DNA from: Hyaloscypha bicolor E
Lineage: Eukaryota; Ascomycota; Leotiomycetes; Helotiales; Hyaloscyphaceae
Direction of reading: 5' to 3'
NCBI RefSeq assembly: GCF_002865645.1
Contig: NW_020194618.1
Span: 774,885-838,884 of the forward strand
Length of the DNA: 64,000 nucleotides
In this document: positions 43,307 to 54,844 of the stretch, piece after piece
How the letters are laid out: the number at the start of each line of letters is the position of its first letter
Position numbering within the stretch: position 1 is the stretch's first letter
Notes under the pieces: generated by a model
Seen by the model: the letters and a program-made list of their open reading frames with translations, nothing else
Databases searched by the model: none
What the model was told of the DNA's origin: nothing
Translations under genes and position numbers: made by a program

Positions 43307-45788
43307 TCAAACACCGGAACCAAACTTCTGGTATGTAAACTTAGTTGGGTTGGTGAGGTAGTCGTTCCAAGCGGTGCACCCATCTTCAATACTCTTGCCC
43401 ACCTCCGCGTCAAGCTTGATATCGTCCTTTCGTATGTAAAGCGAGGTAGATAGTCCTTCACTGACGTGCCACCCGATGTGGCAATGAAGTAACCAAATAC
43501 CGGGATTGTCTGTATAGAATGCGAGAATGGCGTAGCCTCCACCTCGTAGCATGAAGGTGTCACGACGCATCGGATTGTTGACTTGTAATTTGCTGAGGTC
43601 TTCGTCCCATTGCCCCTCCCCGGAGGCGAGAATTCGCATGTCGTTGCCGTGCATATGAATGCTATCCCCAGTTAGTACAAAATGGAACTTCGATTATGGA
43701 GAGGTAAGACATACGGGTGTGGCTCATAGAAATTGTTCTGGATGTACCAAAATGCCCAGGTATCTTTCTCATCAACTCCAATCATATTATCTTCCGGTGA
43801 GATTGTGGTATTTCCCTGCACGAGTCTTTGCAGGATAGGATGTTGCAAATCCACATTCTGGGTAGTTTCTCCTATTGACCAGCGGAATACGCGACCCTCG
43901 TTCGCTGAGGTGATTTTGAATGGAGAGGCCACGGGAAGATGCCTGGGGTCGAAGTTGGAGACATTAACCGATTTTCCAACAAATGGGATGGTCTTTTCGG
44001 CGGGTTCGTCGAGGCAATCGTCGTGAACTGGAGCTGCGGCGGTGGTTGGAAGTGCTGGCGCCGCACCTTTGTACGAAATGATGGCATTTTGGGTTCCCTT
44101 TCCATTGTAATTGTTGCTGGCACAATTCATGGGAAGAGCTCGTAGCCAGTAATTCCCCACTGTGCCATTTGCAGTCATGATGGCATCAAATCTTTGGCCT
44201 TTTAGATTGTCAGAGACGTGGGCGACCGCGATGAGGGGAGGATGGCGACTTACCTATCGCTAGACTGACATATTGTGTGGTGTAAGGTTTGACAGGGGTT
44301 AGATCAATGGCAACGACCTCCATCATATGTCCATCTGAGTGAATCAGCGAAAGCTGCAAGAAGTATAGGCATCATCCTACTTACCAATCCCAACTTTGTA
44401 GAAGTCATCAACTCCCGTGTTTATAAAACGCATCAGGTACCTCTTTCCTAGCTCGACCGTCATCTGGAAACGCTTTCCGCCACCCTGCGCATTGACGTTC
44501 GTTCCATTGAAGAGGATTTTGTCGGGCACATCCGTCAAAGGTCCTTGGGTGGAGATGATAACATCTAATGCCCCGGCCCCGCTGCCACCTGAAGTGCGGT
44601 AACTGTAAAGAAGTCAGTCAGGTCCAGTCTGGATTAAAACCACCGCCTTACATCTCCGAGATTGTGATCGGGCCCATATCAACGTCGTACCCAGCCGAGG
44701 TTGGACCGTGAATAACTATTGCTCCGAAAACGCCATCGCCATACTGTGTGGAGGCATGACTGTGCCACCAGGATGTTCCATATGATGTTGCTTGCCAAAC
44801 ATACACTTTTGACCCTCCTGGAGGAAGAGGGCATTCAGTCAGCCCATTGACACCGTCTTCAGAGTTACTGCCTTGTTGACGAATACCATGCCAATGGATA
44901 CTCGTTCTAGAAGAACACAATCAGCGTTGTTGATGAATCGGACTGGAGATACTTGCCCATTGTCTTCAAGCTGATTGTTAATTGTGACTTTGATCAAATC
45001 ACCCCAGTCTATTCAACGATCAGATTCATGCAGGGTGAGAACGTAGCATCCCTACTTATTAGCTTCAACGGTGGGCCCAGGGAATTGGTTGTTGACAAGA
45101 AGGCATGATTTGGGGATACCATCGGGGGCGCAAGTGGTGTTAGTCAGAGTGAAAGTGTACTGCGAAATGAATCAGCGAGTTTGTGGGGCATTGTTCGAAA
45201 GCTCTCTTGTACCTCGACGGTTCGGCCCGTGGTGGGCCACGTGTTCTCGGAATCAGTCTCAATACTGAAATTTCCCCAACATCCATTCGGTGATCCCCCA
45301 CAGATACCGCCACTACCCTGCGGAGGAATTTGTGATGCGTTTGAGCCAGTTGGGAGAGGAGAAGGCGCTGCATTTATTGCAGGAACAGAAGGAACAGAAG
45401 ACAACGCTAACCAAGGTGAGGTTGAAACCCCAGTGGAAAAGCGGATAGTCGATGTGTGTGCAGTAGAAATTTTGCGAAGTGTTGATACGCCCCGAGCAGA
45501 AGACACCGCCAGCGCCGAAGTAGATATCTGGGCACACGAGGAGATGCGGGTCGAGGTGGTTGTTGCTATGGAGATGGGAGGCATTCGACTAGGTGCTAGT
45601 CCAGACGTAGTATGATGGGTATTCGATAAGTTTGAAATAGGAAGGTTAAGTGAAGAAGGATGAGCCGTCGAGATTCTCCGTGCAGGGATAATAAAAGTTG
45701 CAGTGAAAGCATTATCTAATTTTGAATTTGTAAAGGTTGAAAGAGCGAATGGAAGGCCGCAAAGAGCAGAGAGAACGAGGAATTTCAT
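43307..45788 (-). CDS. Laccase-type multicopper oxidase with Ser/Thr-rich N-terminal extension
   Basis: Eight exons: 45788-45213, 45159-45056, 45007-44957, 44906-44652, 44602-44385, 44334-44254, 44198-43715, 43661-43307; about 707 aa. Signal peptide MKFLVLSALCGLPFALS. Residues 20-170 are Ser/Thr/Ile-rich without homology, unusual for laccases. Three cupredoxin domains follow with all copper motifs: HWHG and HSH in SIHWHGIRQQG and WWHSHASTQY, HPIHMHGND, and HCHIGWHVSEGL (Cys for T1 copper). Oxidises phenols with reduction of O2 to water, outside the cell. Intron 3 uses a GC donor (GCAAGT). Intron 2 has no canonical borders that keep frame: GT at 45055 fits only if the acceptor is one base after AG. 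Either an indel or a sequence error; otherwise intact. Confidence 0.85.
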
Positions 45789-46621
45789 ATCTGTGTGGTG
45801 GAAAGACTCGCAAAGGCAGGCCCTGCCTACTTGCAATTAACGAACTGAACCACCACCAGCAAAAGAAAGAAAAGCCGCGGAATAGAAGGACGATTGAAGA
45901 CATGGCTTGACAGAAACTCTGTTTGGAACTTCAAGGGTATTTGAATAAGTAGAAGAAGCTCCTCCAACATGATGTAACAGCCCAAAGATTGTACTCGGTC
46001 AAGTGTGACGGCTACAGATGCGGCATTCTCACTCTTGGGTTCGCTTCCGGATATGAAGCAAGCGAGGTCGGCTTCATCCAACATCGAATGAACAGCGGTC
46101 AATGCCTTGGATTCGGAGAAGGTTTCGAAGATAGAAGTCTTTGAAGGTCGACATGATCATTCGAAGCACCGATTGTCCACCTCGGCCGGAAACTGCTGCA
46201 AATCCGGGAAGCAAAACGCTCGCCTTTTACGCATCAAGCATGACATTCCAGGAAAGATGCGAGATTTCTGGGTATTATGATGACTTCGTGACACGAATGA
46301 TACGAAGATAATCGTTGGCACAGCCAGTGCGTGATCTATCGAGGGATAACTGATTCCACTCTGGAAACAAAGGGGCTCTAGGCAAGTGGCTTAGGCTAGA
46401 ATTCCCGTCATTTGTGTTGCTAAGGGCTACGTCGATAGTGTCGCTTCATCTGAATTATTTGTGCGCTAGACTGGGAGTGATGTGAAACGGCGAAGCGAGA
46501 CAACTTTGACTTGCGAGATGTGCTTAAAATAATTTAGCCCTGGACTTCTCCGATCAGTACCCCGAGCTAGAGCAACTCAAATCGCCAAGAGAGCTCCTGG
46601 GGTCATGCTCTGCACTGGCGG
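45789..46621. other. Laccase promoter region and spacer
   Basis: No supported gene; frames on the minus strand run out of the laccase start and are chance. Confidence 0.45.
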
Positions 46622-47197
46622 ATGAACCAGATCTTGAATGCTGCCGCACAACTCAGGCACGCAGACAAGTTTCAAGCACCAGGCAAGCTAAGCATTGGCG
46701 GACATCTTGAAGTCTCGTGCACCACTTGGCCTACTGTGGAAATCAAGATGCAAGTTCGGCTTCAAGAGCTCCCTATTCTTCAGGAAAACAAAACCTTTGT
46801 CTCACTGACGATGAAACCAAGAGTTCCATTGATAACTTACTCTGAAATCTGCTTCAAATTGAGGATGCGGGCGCCTGTTGTCATAGACGCAACCAAACAC
46901 ACGAAAATTGAGAAGGACTTTGAGGCTAAGAAATATCCAAACTTTGGAGACCACCAACGTAGTGTAGACCTCTCATTCTCCCAGGAAAAAGAGCGCGCAA
47001 AAGCATCAGATTTCCTATCACATCTCGAAATGCTTTGTCTAGGCGGGTCGGGTCCCAAGCAGATTGATTCTGGCACCCATATTACACTTGGTTCATTCCT
47101 ATTCTGCCAATGTTGGCTCCAGCTCGGGGCTCCAGCTAGCCGTCGAGGACGCGGAACAATCAACATCGAATTCAAAAGGCTCCAGTGCGTGCAGTAA
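46622..47197 (+). CDS. ORF of unknown function, 191 codons, doubtful
   Basis: The longest frame in a 2.6-kb gap: mixed composition, no membrane segment, no motif I can name. Its length alone makes it worth listing; no intron or family evidence supports it. Confidence 0.25.
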   Translation: MNQILNAAAQLRHADKFQAPGKLSIGGHLEVSCTTWPTVEIKMQVRLQELPILQENKTFVSLTMKPRVPLITYSEICFKLRMRAPVVIDATKHTKIEKDFEAKKYPNFGDHQRSVDLSFSQEKERAKASDFLSHLEMLCLGGSGPKQIDSGTHITLGSFLFCQCWLQLGAPASRRGRGTINIEFKRLQCVQ

Positions 47198-47222
47198 AAC
47201 TTCGCACTGGCTCCACGTTAGA

Positions 47223-48147
47223 TCACACTTCGAACTTCAACCTCCCCCTGGGCTGAGCGCACATGATCAATAGGACAGCATCGAGAAAGCTTGAATCTCG
47301 AAGGACAATGAAACTTGTGGGAAGATTAATTATGTATGAAATTGAGAGATCTTCCTTCGTATTTGTTGTGCTGTCGGACGGTACAAGATCAAAACCGGCA
47401 CTGGTCAGATAACCGTAAGCTACGAAAATTTTGAGACTGAGGCCAAAGAAATGAGCCCATTCAGTATAGACATGATCATCTCTCACAGCGCTGGCATCTG
47501 CTGGCTTCCAGGCGGATCGACATGTTGAAAACTGATTGACTCCGCATTGAACCATTCTGGCATAACCATGTTCTGTTATTCCGCTTCCACGACTGTCTGG
47601 CACCGCCATCGTTGTTTCCAAGGGATATCTGTGCGTCAGATGACCTCGGACGAAAGCTGTCCAGATTGCTGGAATGTTGCTCCACACTGTGGCTAGTTGG
47701 AAAATTCCACGGAGGGACACCCAGAGGAGGCAACATTCGACGCGGGGCCTGAAAGAAAAGAACGTGAATCTGGATCTTGTTGTAGATAAGAAGTGAAGAC
47801 GTGAAGTGTTTTGGGATCAGCGCAAATCTCATTGTCTGCTCCACAAATGTGGGCCTAAACCTAATGAGGATTAGTGGATTTTTTCTAATCACGTCAGCGT
47901 GACAAGTCAACAACAACAGAACATTAACAACGTGACAATGACAAGCGACAAGGAAATCAACATCATCGAATTCCGTCTGGACTGCGGTGCTGCGGTGCTG
48001 TGGTGCCGCGAGAGGTTTGCTAACAGGAAGTCGCCTAGAAGCCTCGCAATTCGCAAGCCAAGTCCTGCCCATGAAGTGTTCCAGTTTGCGATTTGCCAAG
48101 TTGCGCTGAAACGGTTGGGCTAGCTGCCAACTTGTCCTTGGCATCAC
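47223..48147 (-). pseudogene. Unrecognised minus-strand coding-like segment
   Basis: Two overlapping minus-strand frames (47720-47223, 165 codons; 48147-47476, 223 codons). The first has a protein-like run RYPLETTMAVPDSRGSGITE and DDHVYTEWAHFFGLSLKIFV that looks like real coding sequence of an unknown family, but has no clear start or splice partner. Could be the remnant of a gene; I cannot name it. Confidence 0.25.
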
Positions 48148-48458
48148 CCAGAGAATACGAACAGAAATGCGAGAATTCGAGACATCCGAGAATCAATGTC
48201 GTTGTAACATGAAGTTCTCACCGATCTTCTGTTCACCAGTGTAACAGAGAAGAAGGTAAGTCCAACCAAAATGTGTCGCAAAAGGTGTCACCAAGCTCGC
48301 AGGCTCTTGATATCCCTGGTCTAGTACTTCTCACTGCATGTTATTTTGAGTTTAATCGATCCGTCTGTGTTTAATACTGATCTTCTCTCATCTTGCTGCC
48401 AAGTGGCTCATTTATATCCAACAAAAGCGCGTTCTCGTCATCGTTCTGCGGATACGTA

Positions 48459-50446
48459 ATGATGTTATCAATTCTGGTCATCTCGCCAATTTTGTGCCTT
48501 TTCTCATGCGTACAAAGCCTTGGAATTCCGAGAGCTACTAGCTCGACTAAGCTCTGGGGAACATACAATGATTCTCTCATCCAAGGGATTACACTTGATG
48601 AAATCAAGCAAAGCGGAGTGGCAACTACTTACGACTATTTGATTGTTGGGGGAGGCCCTGGGGGTCTTACCCTTGCCATGCGTCTTACAGAGGATCCAAA
48701 CATTCGCGTTGCGGTAGTAGAGAAAGGAACTCTTTCCACATCGTACCTCACATACCAACTTGGGAACCTCGCGACCTCAACCTTTGTCGATCCAACGAAC
48801 CCGGCTTTGCTTCCAAGCATCGACTACCTTGACATCACAACGCCTATCAAGGCGAATGGTGAAAGCCAGCATTATCCACAAGGCAAAATGCTCGGAGGTT
48901 CAAGTGCACGTGGGTTTGCTGCGTATGTAATCTTCCTCTTCTCGGTTAATCAAAAAGGCTGATCTTTCCGTCCTCAAGGTACACTCGAGGTACCAAGGGT
49001 ACCTACCAAAAATGGGCCGACACTGTTGGAGACCAGGCATATGCTTGGGATAACTTCCTGCCTTATCTTCAGAAATCTGTCAAGTTCACACCTCCTAATG
49101 TTACGTCGAGGGGCGCCAATACCAGCGATATTCAGTTTGATCTCAATGCCTATCAACCAACTGGTGGCCCGTTACAGGTCTCTTTCGCCAACTTCGCTTC
49201 CCCATTATCGACATGGATGAAGCTTGCGTGGCAGGCCCTCGGAGTCAAGCCAGCCAACGGCTTCTCAAGCGGTACACTCAGCGGGGTCCAATATGTGACT
49301 TTAAATGTCAACCCTACAGACATGCACAGATCCGATGCCGCCTCATCTATGTTTGCAGCCGCCCGGAATCGAACCAACCTCGTTATATTCGCGAATACTC
49401 AAGCATTGCAGATCATGTTTAATGATAACAAGGCGGCCACTGGCATCATGGCGAATGATCTCAACAACAAGACCTTTCCTTTGATGGCCGCTCGTGAAGT
49501 TGTTTCATGTGCAGGCGTGTTCCGATCACCGCAGCTGCTTATGGTTTCTGGGGTTGGTCCCGCAAACCTTCTGCAGAACTGGAGCATACTAGTTGTCGCC
49601 GATCGCCCTGGTGTGGGGCAAAACCTTCAAGATCAGTCCTTCGTCGGCATCACTTACGAGGTCAACTTCAATACTACGAGCCAAATCTTCAATTCCCAAT
49701 TTTCCGATTTCGTGAACAACACTTTGTTCCCTCAGGGCCAAGGTGTTCTCACAGATGCCCTCGATCTCGCCGTTTTTGAAAATGTTCCTCCTGAACTGAA
49801 CAACACCCTTTCCGCGAGTACCCGCCAAGCTCTAGCTGAGCTGCCAGCAGACTGGCCGGTCTACCAATACCTCCCTGTTAACAGCGATCTGCTCATTTTC
49901 CGTACCATCGAATCAAAACCACCGACAAACGACACTCTTTCTCCCAACTACGGTTCATTGGCGTGTTCTATTTCTGCTCCCTTTTCTCGCGGCACCGTTG
50001 GACTCCGCTCCTCAAGCAATATGGATCCGCCTGTTGTGGATATCGGCTATCTCAATGACCCACGAGACATCGAGCTTCTTACAGTAGCCTTCAAACGCGG
50101 CCGTCAAAGCTGGACAACGCCAGCGATGAAACCAGCCTTGATTGGGAAAGAGTATTGGCCTGGATATGATTTGGTTCCAGATGACGATGACCAGAAGATT
50201 CGACAACATGTTATCGACCAAGTCATGCCGATTTGGGAAGCAAGCGCCACTTGCGCGATGGGGAGGAGCAATGATACGCGTGCTGTTGTCGATTCGAAAG
50301 CTCGTGTGATCGGTGTCTCGAATTTGAGGGTCGTAGATGCAAGTGCTCTCCCTTTTTCACCGCCGGGACATCCTGCGTCCAGTGTGTTTGGGCTTGCTGA
50401 GATGGTTGCGGATATGATGAAGCAGGAGTTTGCTGCTGGCAAGTGA
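48459..50446 (+). CDS. Secreted GMC oxidoreductase (FAD-dependent)
   Basis: Exons 48459-48922 and 48979-50446; predicted 643 aa. I start at 48459 because MMLSILVISPILCLFSCVQS is a clean signal peptide; the frame is open to 48393. FAD-binding GMC_oxred_N: YDYLIVGGGPGGLTLAMRL, KMLGGSSARGFA (across the intron), AREVVSCAGVFRSPQLLMVS and GVGQNLQDQ. GMC_oxred_C: SATCAMG, VIGVSNLRVVDASALPF and PPGHPASSVFGLAE. In this family an active-site His precedes the AS(A/C)T stretch; here the residue is Glu (PIWEASATCAMG). The second site (PGHP, His) is kept. Substrate unknown; such proteins oxidise alcohols, sugars or metabolite intermediates. Confidence 0.9.
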
Positions 50447-51497
50447 GCGTTGCTTCGAAATGCCAGGCGTTAAATCGGCTGTGGGGAATTTACTCTGATG
50501 TTATATTTGTACTTCCTGTCGGCTGGACCTGTTGTCAGTTGTTTAAATTCTTCGTCCAAGCTTCTCAGCCGGTCTTGCGTTCATGAACTTATTGTACATA
50601 ATTATACCTCTGAGTTTCGATCCATTTCAAATTACTACTTACCTCACCATCCAAGTTCAAAGCACTGCAAGGGAGGAAACCCGTCAAGTGCGCAGAGAAC
50701 GCGAGCCATATCGGGATGAATTGCGGCAAGAATTGAAGAAAATGCAATTGCTAGAGATTTGACATAATATAATCGAGACAATCAAACCATCTTGACTAAG
50801 TAACAACTTGGAACATCGCAGCAGATTCTCCTATCCAATAGGTCTGCAGTGGTTGTCAGACACTATCCCGAGGGTTATTTCTCAGTTAGCCTTTCCTATT
50901 TTAATCTTTGTTTTTGCACTTGCGTACCCCACGGAGGCAACATGTGGGTATTTATCGCAGTCTTGCGAATGGGGTTGAAAAGTTGTTACAATCATCTTAC
51001 AATTAATGTCAATCAGTCCATCCAAGCACCTCAGATAATACGGCTCCGTTCTCAGACGGTAAGACTCCACGATAGTCAGGCGGGCAAGTCCTTCAAGTAT
51101 CAAGGCTTTCAAAGAGAAGGAACAATCACAATCTGGATTTTCGAGGAACATATTTTTTCATACAAGGATGTTTTCACACCCCAGACATAAAGCACAAAGC
51201 TCCAAACCAACTCCGACCGCCAAAGCATATGATTCTACAGTACTCCAATCTACACAGGTAGAACCAAGATGGGTCTGCGCTCATCTACGGAGCCATAATC
51301 CGGTACCCAAGATGCGAAAGAGCAATTGGAATCCCACACGAAAACTTCAAAACCCTATTTAATCCCAATCCAATTTCCTGACTCCGGTAAATGCAGGCAC
51401 TAAAACGAATATACCCTTGGCGAAAACGCTCGACTTGAGGCTGAATCCCCCACCGACCCACCCCTCCCCCTCCTCAAGCTCCCCCATCCACGAAACC
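50447..51497. other. 1-kb spacer, no supported gene
   Basis: Short frames on both strands, none with a domain. The right part is pyrimidine-rich. Confidence 0.45.
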
Positions 51498-51803
51498 TTA
51501 ATAAGCATTCCTCATCCAATCCTCCCGTTCCCCCCTCTTCGCCCCATTATACGCAACCGTTCCCTGCCCACCACCCACCTCCTCGCCCTCCCTCTCCAGT
51601 CTCTTCTTATGGCGTACGCACTTGTAGCACAAGAAGCCCATGAAGCAACCGGTTATGAGGAGGAAGGCGAGCCCGAACACGATGCCGATTATGGCGGGGA
51701 CGGGGAGGTGGTAGCAGATCTGCTCGTTGGTGGAGGTGTCGGTCTTGCAGGAGCGCTTGAGGAGATTGTGGACTTGTTGTTGGGCTGAAGTTATAGAAGC
51801 CAT
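51498..51803 (-). CDS. Small single-pass membrane protein, 101 aa
   Basis: One exon, start in good context (cgacATGGCT). Residues 1-32 are polar with two Cys (SCKT, QICYH), then one membrane span of about 22 residues (PAIIGIVFGLAFLLITGCFMGF), a Cys/Lys-rich juxtamembrane stretch (CYKCVRHKKRLEREGE) and a Gly/charged tail ending REDWMRNAY. Looks like the small type I or III membrane proteins common in fungal genomes; family not recognised. Confidence 0.55.
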   Translation of the reverse strand: MASITSAQQQVHNLLKRSCKTDTSTNEQICYHLPVPAIIGIVFGLAFLLITGCFMGFLCYKCVRHKKRLEREGEEVGGGQGTVAYNGAKRGEREDWMRNAY

Positions 51804-52659
51804 GTCGACGAGAGAAGATGAAGAAGGGAATAGAGAGAAATTTATATAAAGCGTGTAGGTGAGTAATTGAATTGATGGGATTTTGGACCGAGTTTTGGTA
51901 GGGCGAGGAAGTACGTTTTGTGTGAATATGGCAGAATATATCTTACCAACGAATGGAAAAGAGGAAGTCCCACTTACTTAAATGGAGCGTCGGATCCTAT
52001 CGTAGCACTGAATATGATTCCAATGCTGGAAAAGGGCACCCTGTAAGTGATTGGCATACCTGAGCGCGAGGCGGGATCCAGGCTCTGGGTTCCTGGCGCT
52101 TAGCTTGTGTTCAGTGCATTTCAGTGGTGCGCCAAGAACTCCATCTCTGGAGACACGGTTACGCGAGATGGAAAGCGCGTAGATCAGCGAAAATAGAACT
52201 GAATAGGGCAACGAGGTTTGGTACTTAGAGAACGTGTTTGGAAGAGGACGTTCTTTTGCGGAGGTGAATCTCCAGGAGACCGGGGATGAGTATGGAGACG
52301 CTTCTTCTCGATAAAACACAGTAGGATAGACAGAAAGAAACTGGAGATCTAGCGGGAGCACCCCCGCTTATTAAATTGGCACAAAGACATCTGGACTAGA
52401 TTTGAAAGTTTCCTCGCTTGAGCAGGTCAGGGTGTGGAAAAGAAGCACCGATTAGCAAGCGCGTTACGGTCCTGAGATGACCGCTTCCATTTCAAAATAC
52501 ACGCATTACCTTCCACCCCTTGTTCGTAAACCAAAATATGGACATCGAATCGTATGAACGGACCAAACAGATCGGGACTCCCACGCATGCATATAACCAC
52601 CATGCTCCATGCTCCATCCCTTTCGTTTTCCTACTTTAATGGGTATCATTCGCTCGCCT
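51804..52659. other. Spacer between two minus-strand genes
   Basis: No supported gene; the 127-codon minus-strand frame at 51978-52361 has no recognisable content. Confidence 0.45.
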
Positions 52660-54041
52660 TTACTGTGCCTTCTTCGCCTCTTCCTCTTCATTCCATGGGT
52701 GCTTGATGGTCAAGCACCAGATATCGAGATAATCGCAAATCGTAACGATGACATCAACCTGGACTACCGTTAGCAGAATATAGAGCTGAGAGGTTGCTGA
52801 GACTTACCACAAAGCTTCCATAAACTCCGATAGCCATGCCTAACATGCAGAAGGCATATGCAACTTGATATCCGCCATCTCCAAGCGCACTCGGCCATCC
52901 AAGCCCAAGGTGTCGCTGCAAAAATGGTCCTAAAGAATCGAATACCCCATACGCAATTGGCAGGACGAGGACGTTGTAGTATGGGAAGTCGAGCTTGACG
53001 AGATGTGCTGTGATGATTTGCCCAACCGAATATGCATTTACTAAGCCTGCAAAGAAGACAAAGGGAACGAGATGGTTGTGGAGGATTTCGGGGTTGAGGG
53101 AGAGGTATACGGGGATAAGGGTCCAGGTCACGAAGAAGGGGACGAGGCCGAGGAGAGCACCGCGAGACCTGTCACCACGGGCTCGGCGGACTTTGATGAC
53201 ATTTTGAGCACTTTTCTTCGATTAGCTCATGCGGACCTACAAGTGTGTCAAACTCACGATTGGATGGTATTCAACACCAGAACAAATCCACCCTGCACCA
53301 TATACCACTCATTGAATGGAAGGTTGTATATATATTCGGGAATGAATGCGTATTTCGGAATGCCCACGGTTGGGAACATGGCTTGCTGCCAAAAGCTGGC
53401 CCCTCCCTTGATAGCTGTGAATGCGTAGACGGCAACCAGGATTAGAATTCCTTCGACGGGCCCAGAAATCAAGCCGAGAGTGAGAGTCTTGGTGTGGTAC
53501 TCGTCCCAGGTTTGAACATAGAAGGTTAGGAGGGATGCGAATAAAGTCATGACTGTCTTCCAGCCCATTCCCAGATTCTGCGAGGCAGCAAATATCAGAA
53601 CTTCGAGGGATGTGTTGACAGCATCAACGCCGTGATCGAAAAGCTCTCCGAGCGGTCCGCTCTGATGGGTTCGTCGTCTACCATCACCATGTTAACCTCT
53701 GCAGACTCTAAAACCAGCTTCCGATCGACTTACGCTTGCGAGCCATCAACGGCATCAAACGTCTGATACAAAAACAATCCCACAGCCCAACTGGCATACA
53801 CCCAGGGCGGGCAATCCTGATCCAGCGTCGGATTATACCACAGTAGCGTCAATAGATTGACCACCACGAAGCTGAATCCACTCAACGTGATCAGATTCGG
53901 CGCCATCGACATGGGGAAGCATTTTATCACTATATTTGTGTAAAATGGCTTCATCACGTATCGCGACAGGAGCGAGTGGTCGACGCCGGAGTATTTATAC
54001 TGCTTCAGGTTCGGAAGCTTTTCTTGTCGCACGTACACCAT
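52660..54041 (-). CDS. Choline/ethanolamine phosphotransferase (CPT1/EPT1 type)
   Basis: Exons 54041-53734, 53677-53258, 53210-52808 and 52758-52660; predicted 409 aa, the normal length. Start MVYVRQEKLPNLKQYKYSG. The CDP-alcohol phosphotransferase signature D-x2-DG-x2-AR-x8-G-x3-D-x3-D is complete across intron 1: DAVDGSQA then RRTHQSGPLGELFDHGVD. About eight to ten membrane segments follow; the protein ends in HPWNEEEEAKKAQ. It transfers phosphocholine or phosphoethanolamine from the CDP form to diacylglycerol, the last step of the Kennedy pathway, in ER or Golgi membrane. Sequence alone does not tell CPT1 from EPT1, and many ascomycetes have one dual enzyme, so I leave the symbol open. Confidence 0.93.
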
Positions 54042-54844
54042 GATTGCGGTTTGTCTTTCGAACAGGACAGAGGATTCGGCGAGAGGGAGATGCTCGGGGT
54101 GGTGTGGTCGGGTGTGATGTCCTGGCCGTGGAATTCCTCCTGTCGCGAAATGTTCGAATCCCTGGAGGACGCGCCGCCAAGACACCCACGTCATTTCCCC
54201 TTTTTGGCCCCCAGCTCGTGAAAAAGGGGCTGAATCGAGGATTTAAACCTCACATGTCTCACACATCTTTCTATGGTTCTACCCGGCTTGATACACTGCG
54301 ATTGCGATCCTTCATTTAAGACAAGGCAACATAAGATATGGAGCAGCATACTCTACCATCATGAGCCCAAGTTGGGCTTCTCTGGCTTGTGACGACGCAC
54401 ATTGGAGACCCCCATTGACAGGCTCGCATGTCGACGATGAGATTCATGCTTTTTCATGGAAGAAATCCTCTGATGCCCCTCGTACACAAATTGCTGGTCT
54501 CACACAATTTTCTGCAGCATTTGGCGATCGGCATTGTTCTTTCCTGGTTGGCGACGCATGAGTTGGGGTTGATGGTTCTCTCCTTTGCTTGCGACATGGC
54601 TTTCAAGCTTGCGCTCTTTCGTTCCTTCCACTTTAAATTCAAGCATTTATATCTCTCGCAGGGCTATTCGTTCGCTCTTCAACATCATCAACATCGATAT
54701 CTCAATCACCCAACCCGTTTCGGGGCATTCGTTTCAATATCAACGTTTCAATCACCCAGCTCTCTTGGGATATCCGCTTCCCAATTTTGTCATTTCGATT
54801 AACCAGCTTGCCTAGGACATTCGTTACCAATACCATCATTCAAT
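54042..54844. other. Spacer between divergent CPT1-type gene and the broken SDR gene
   Basis: No supported gene. 54690-54800 has repeated ttcg/atcaac words of low complexity. Confidence 0.45.

Noticed and set aside
31746..50446. Secondary-metabolite cluster (two P450s, laccase, GMC oxidoreductase)
   Set aside because: No PKS, NRPS, terpene synthase or other core enzyme; housekeeping-like and unknown genes lie between and the oxidases are far apart.
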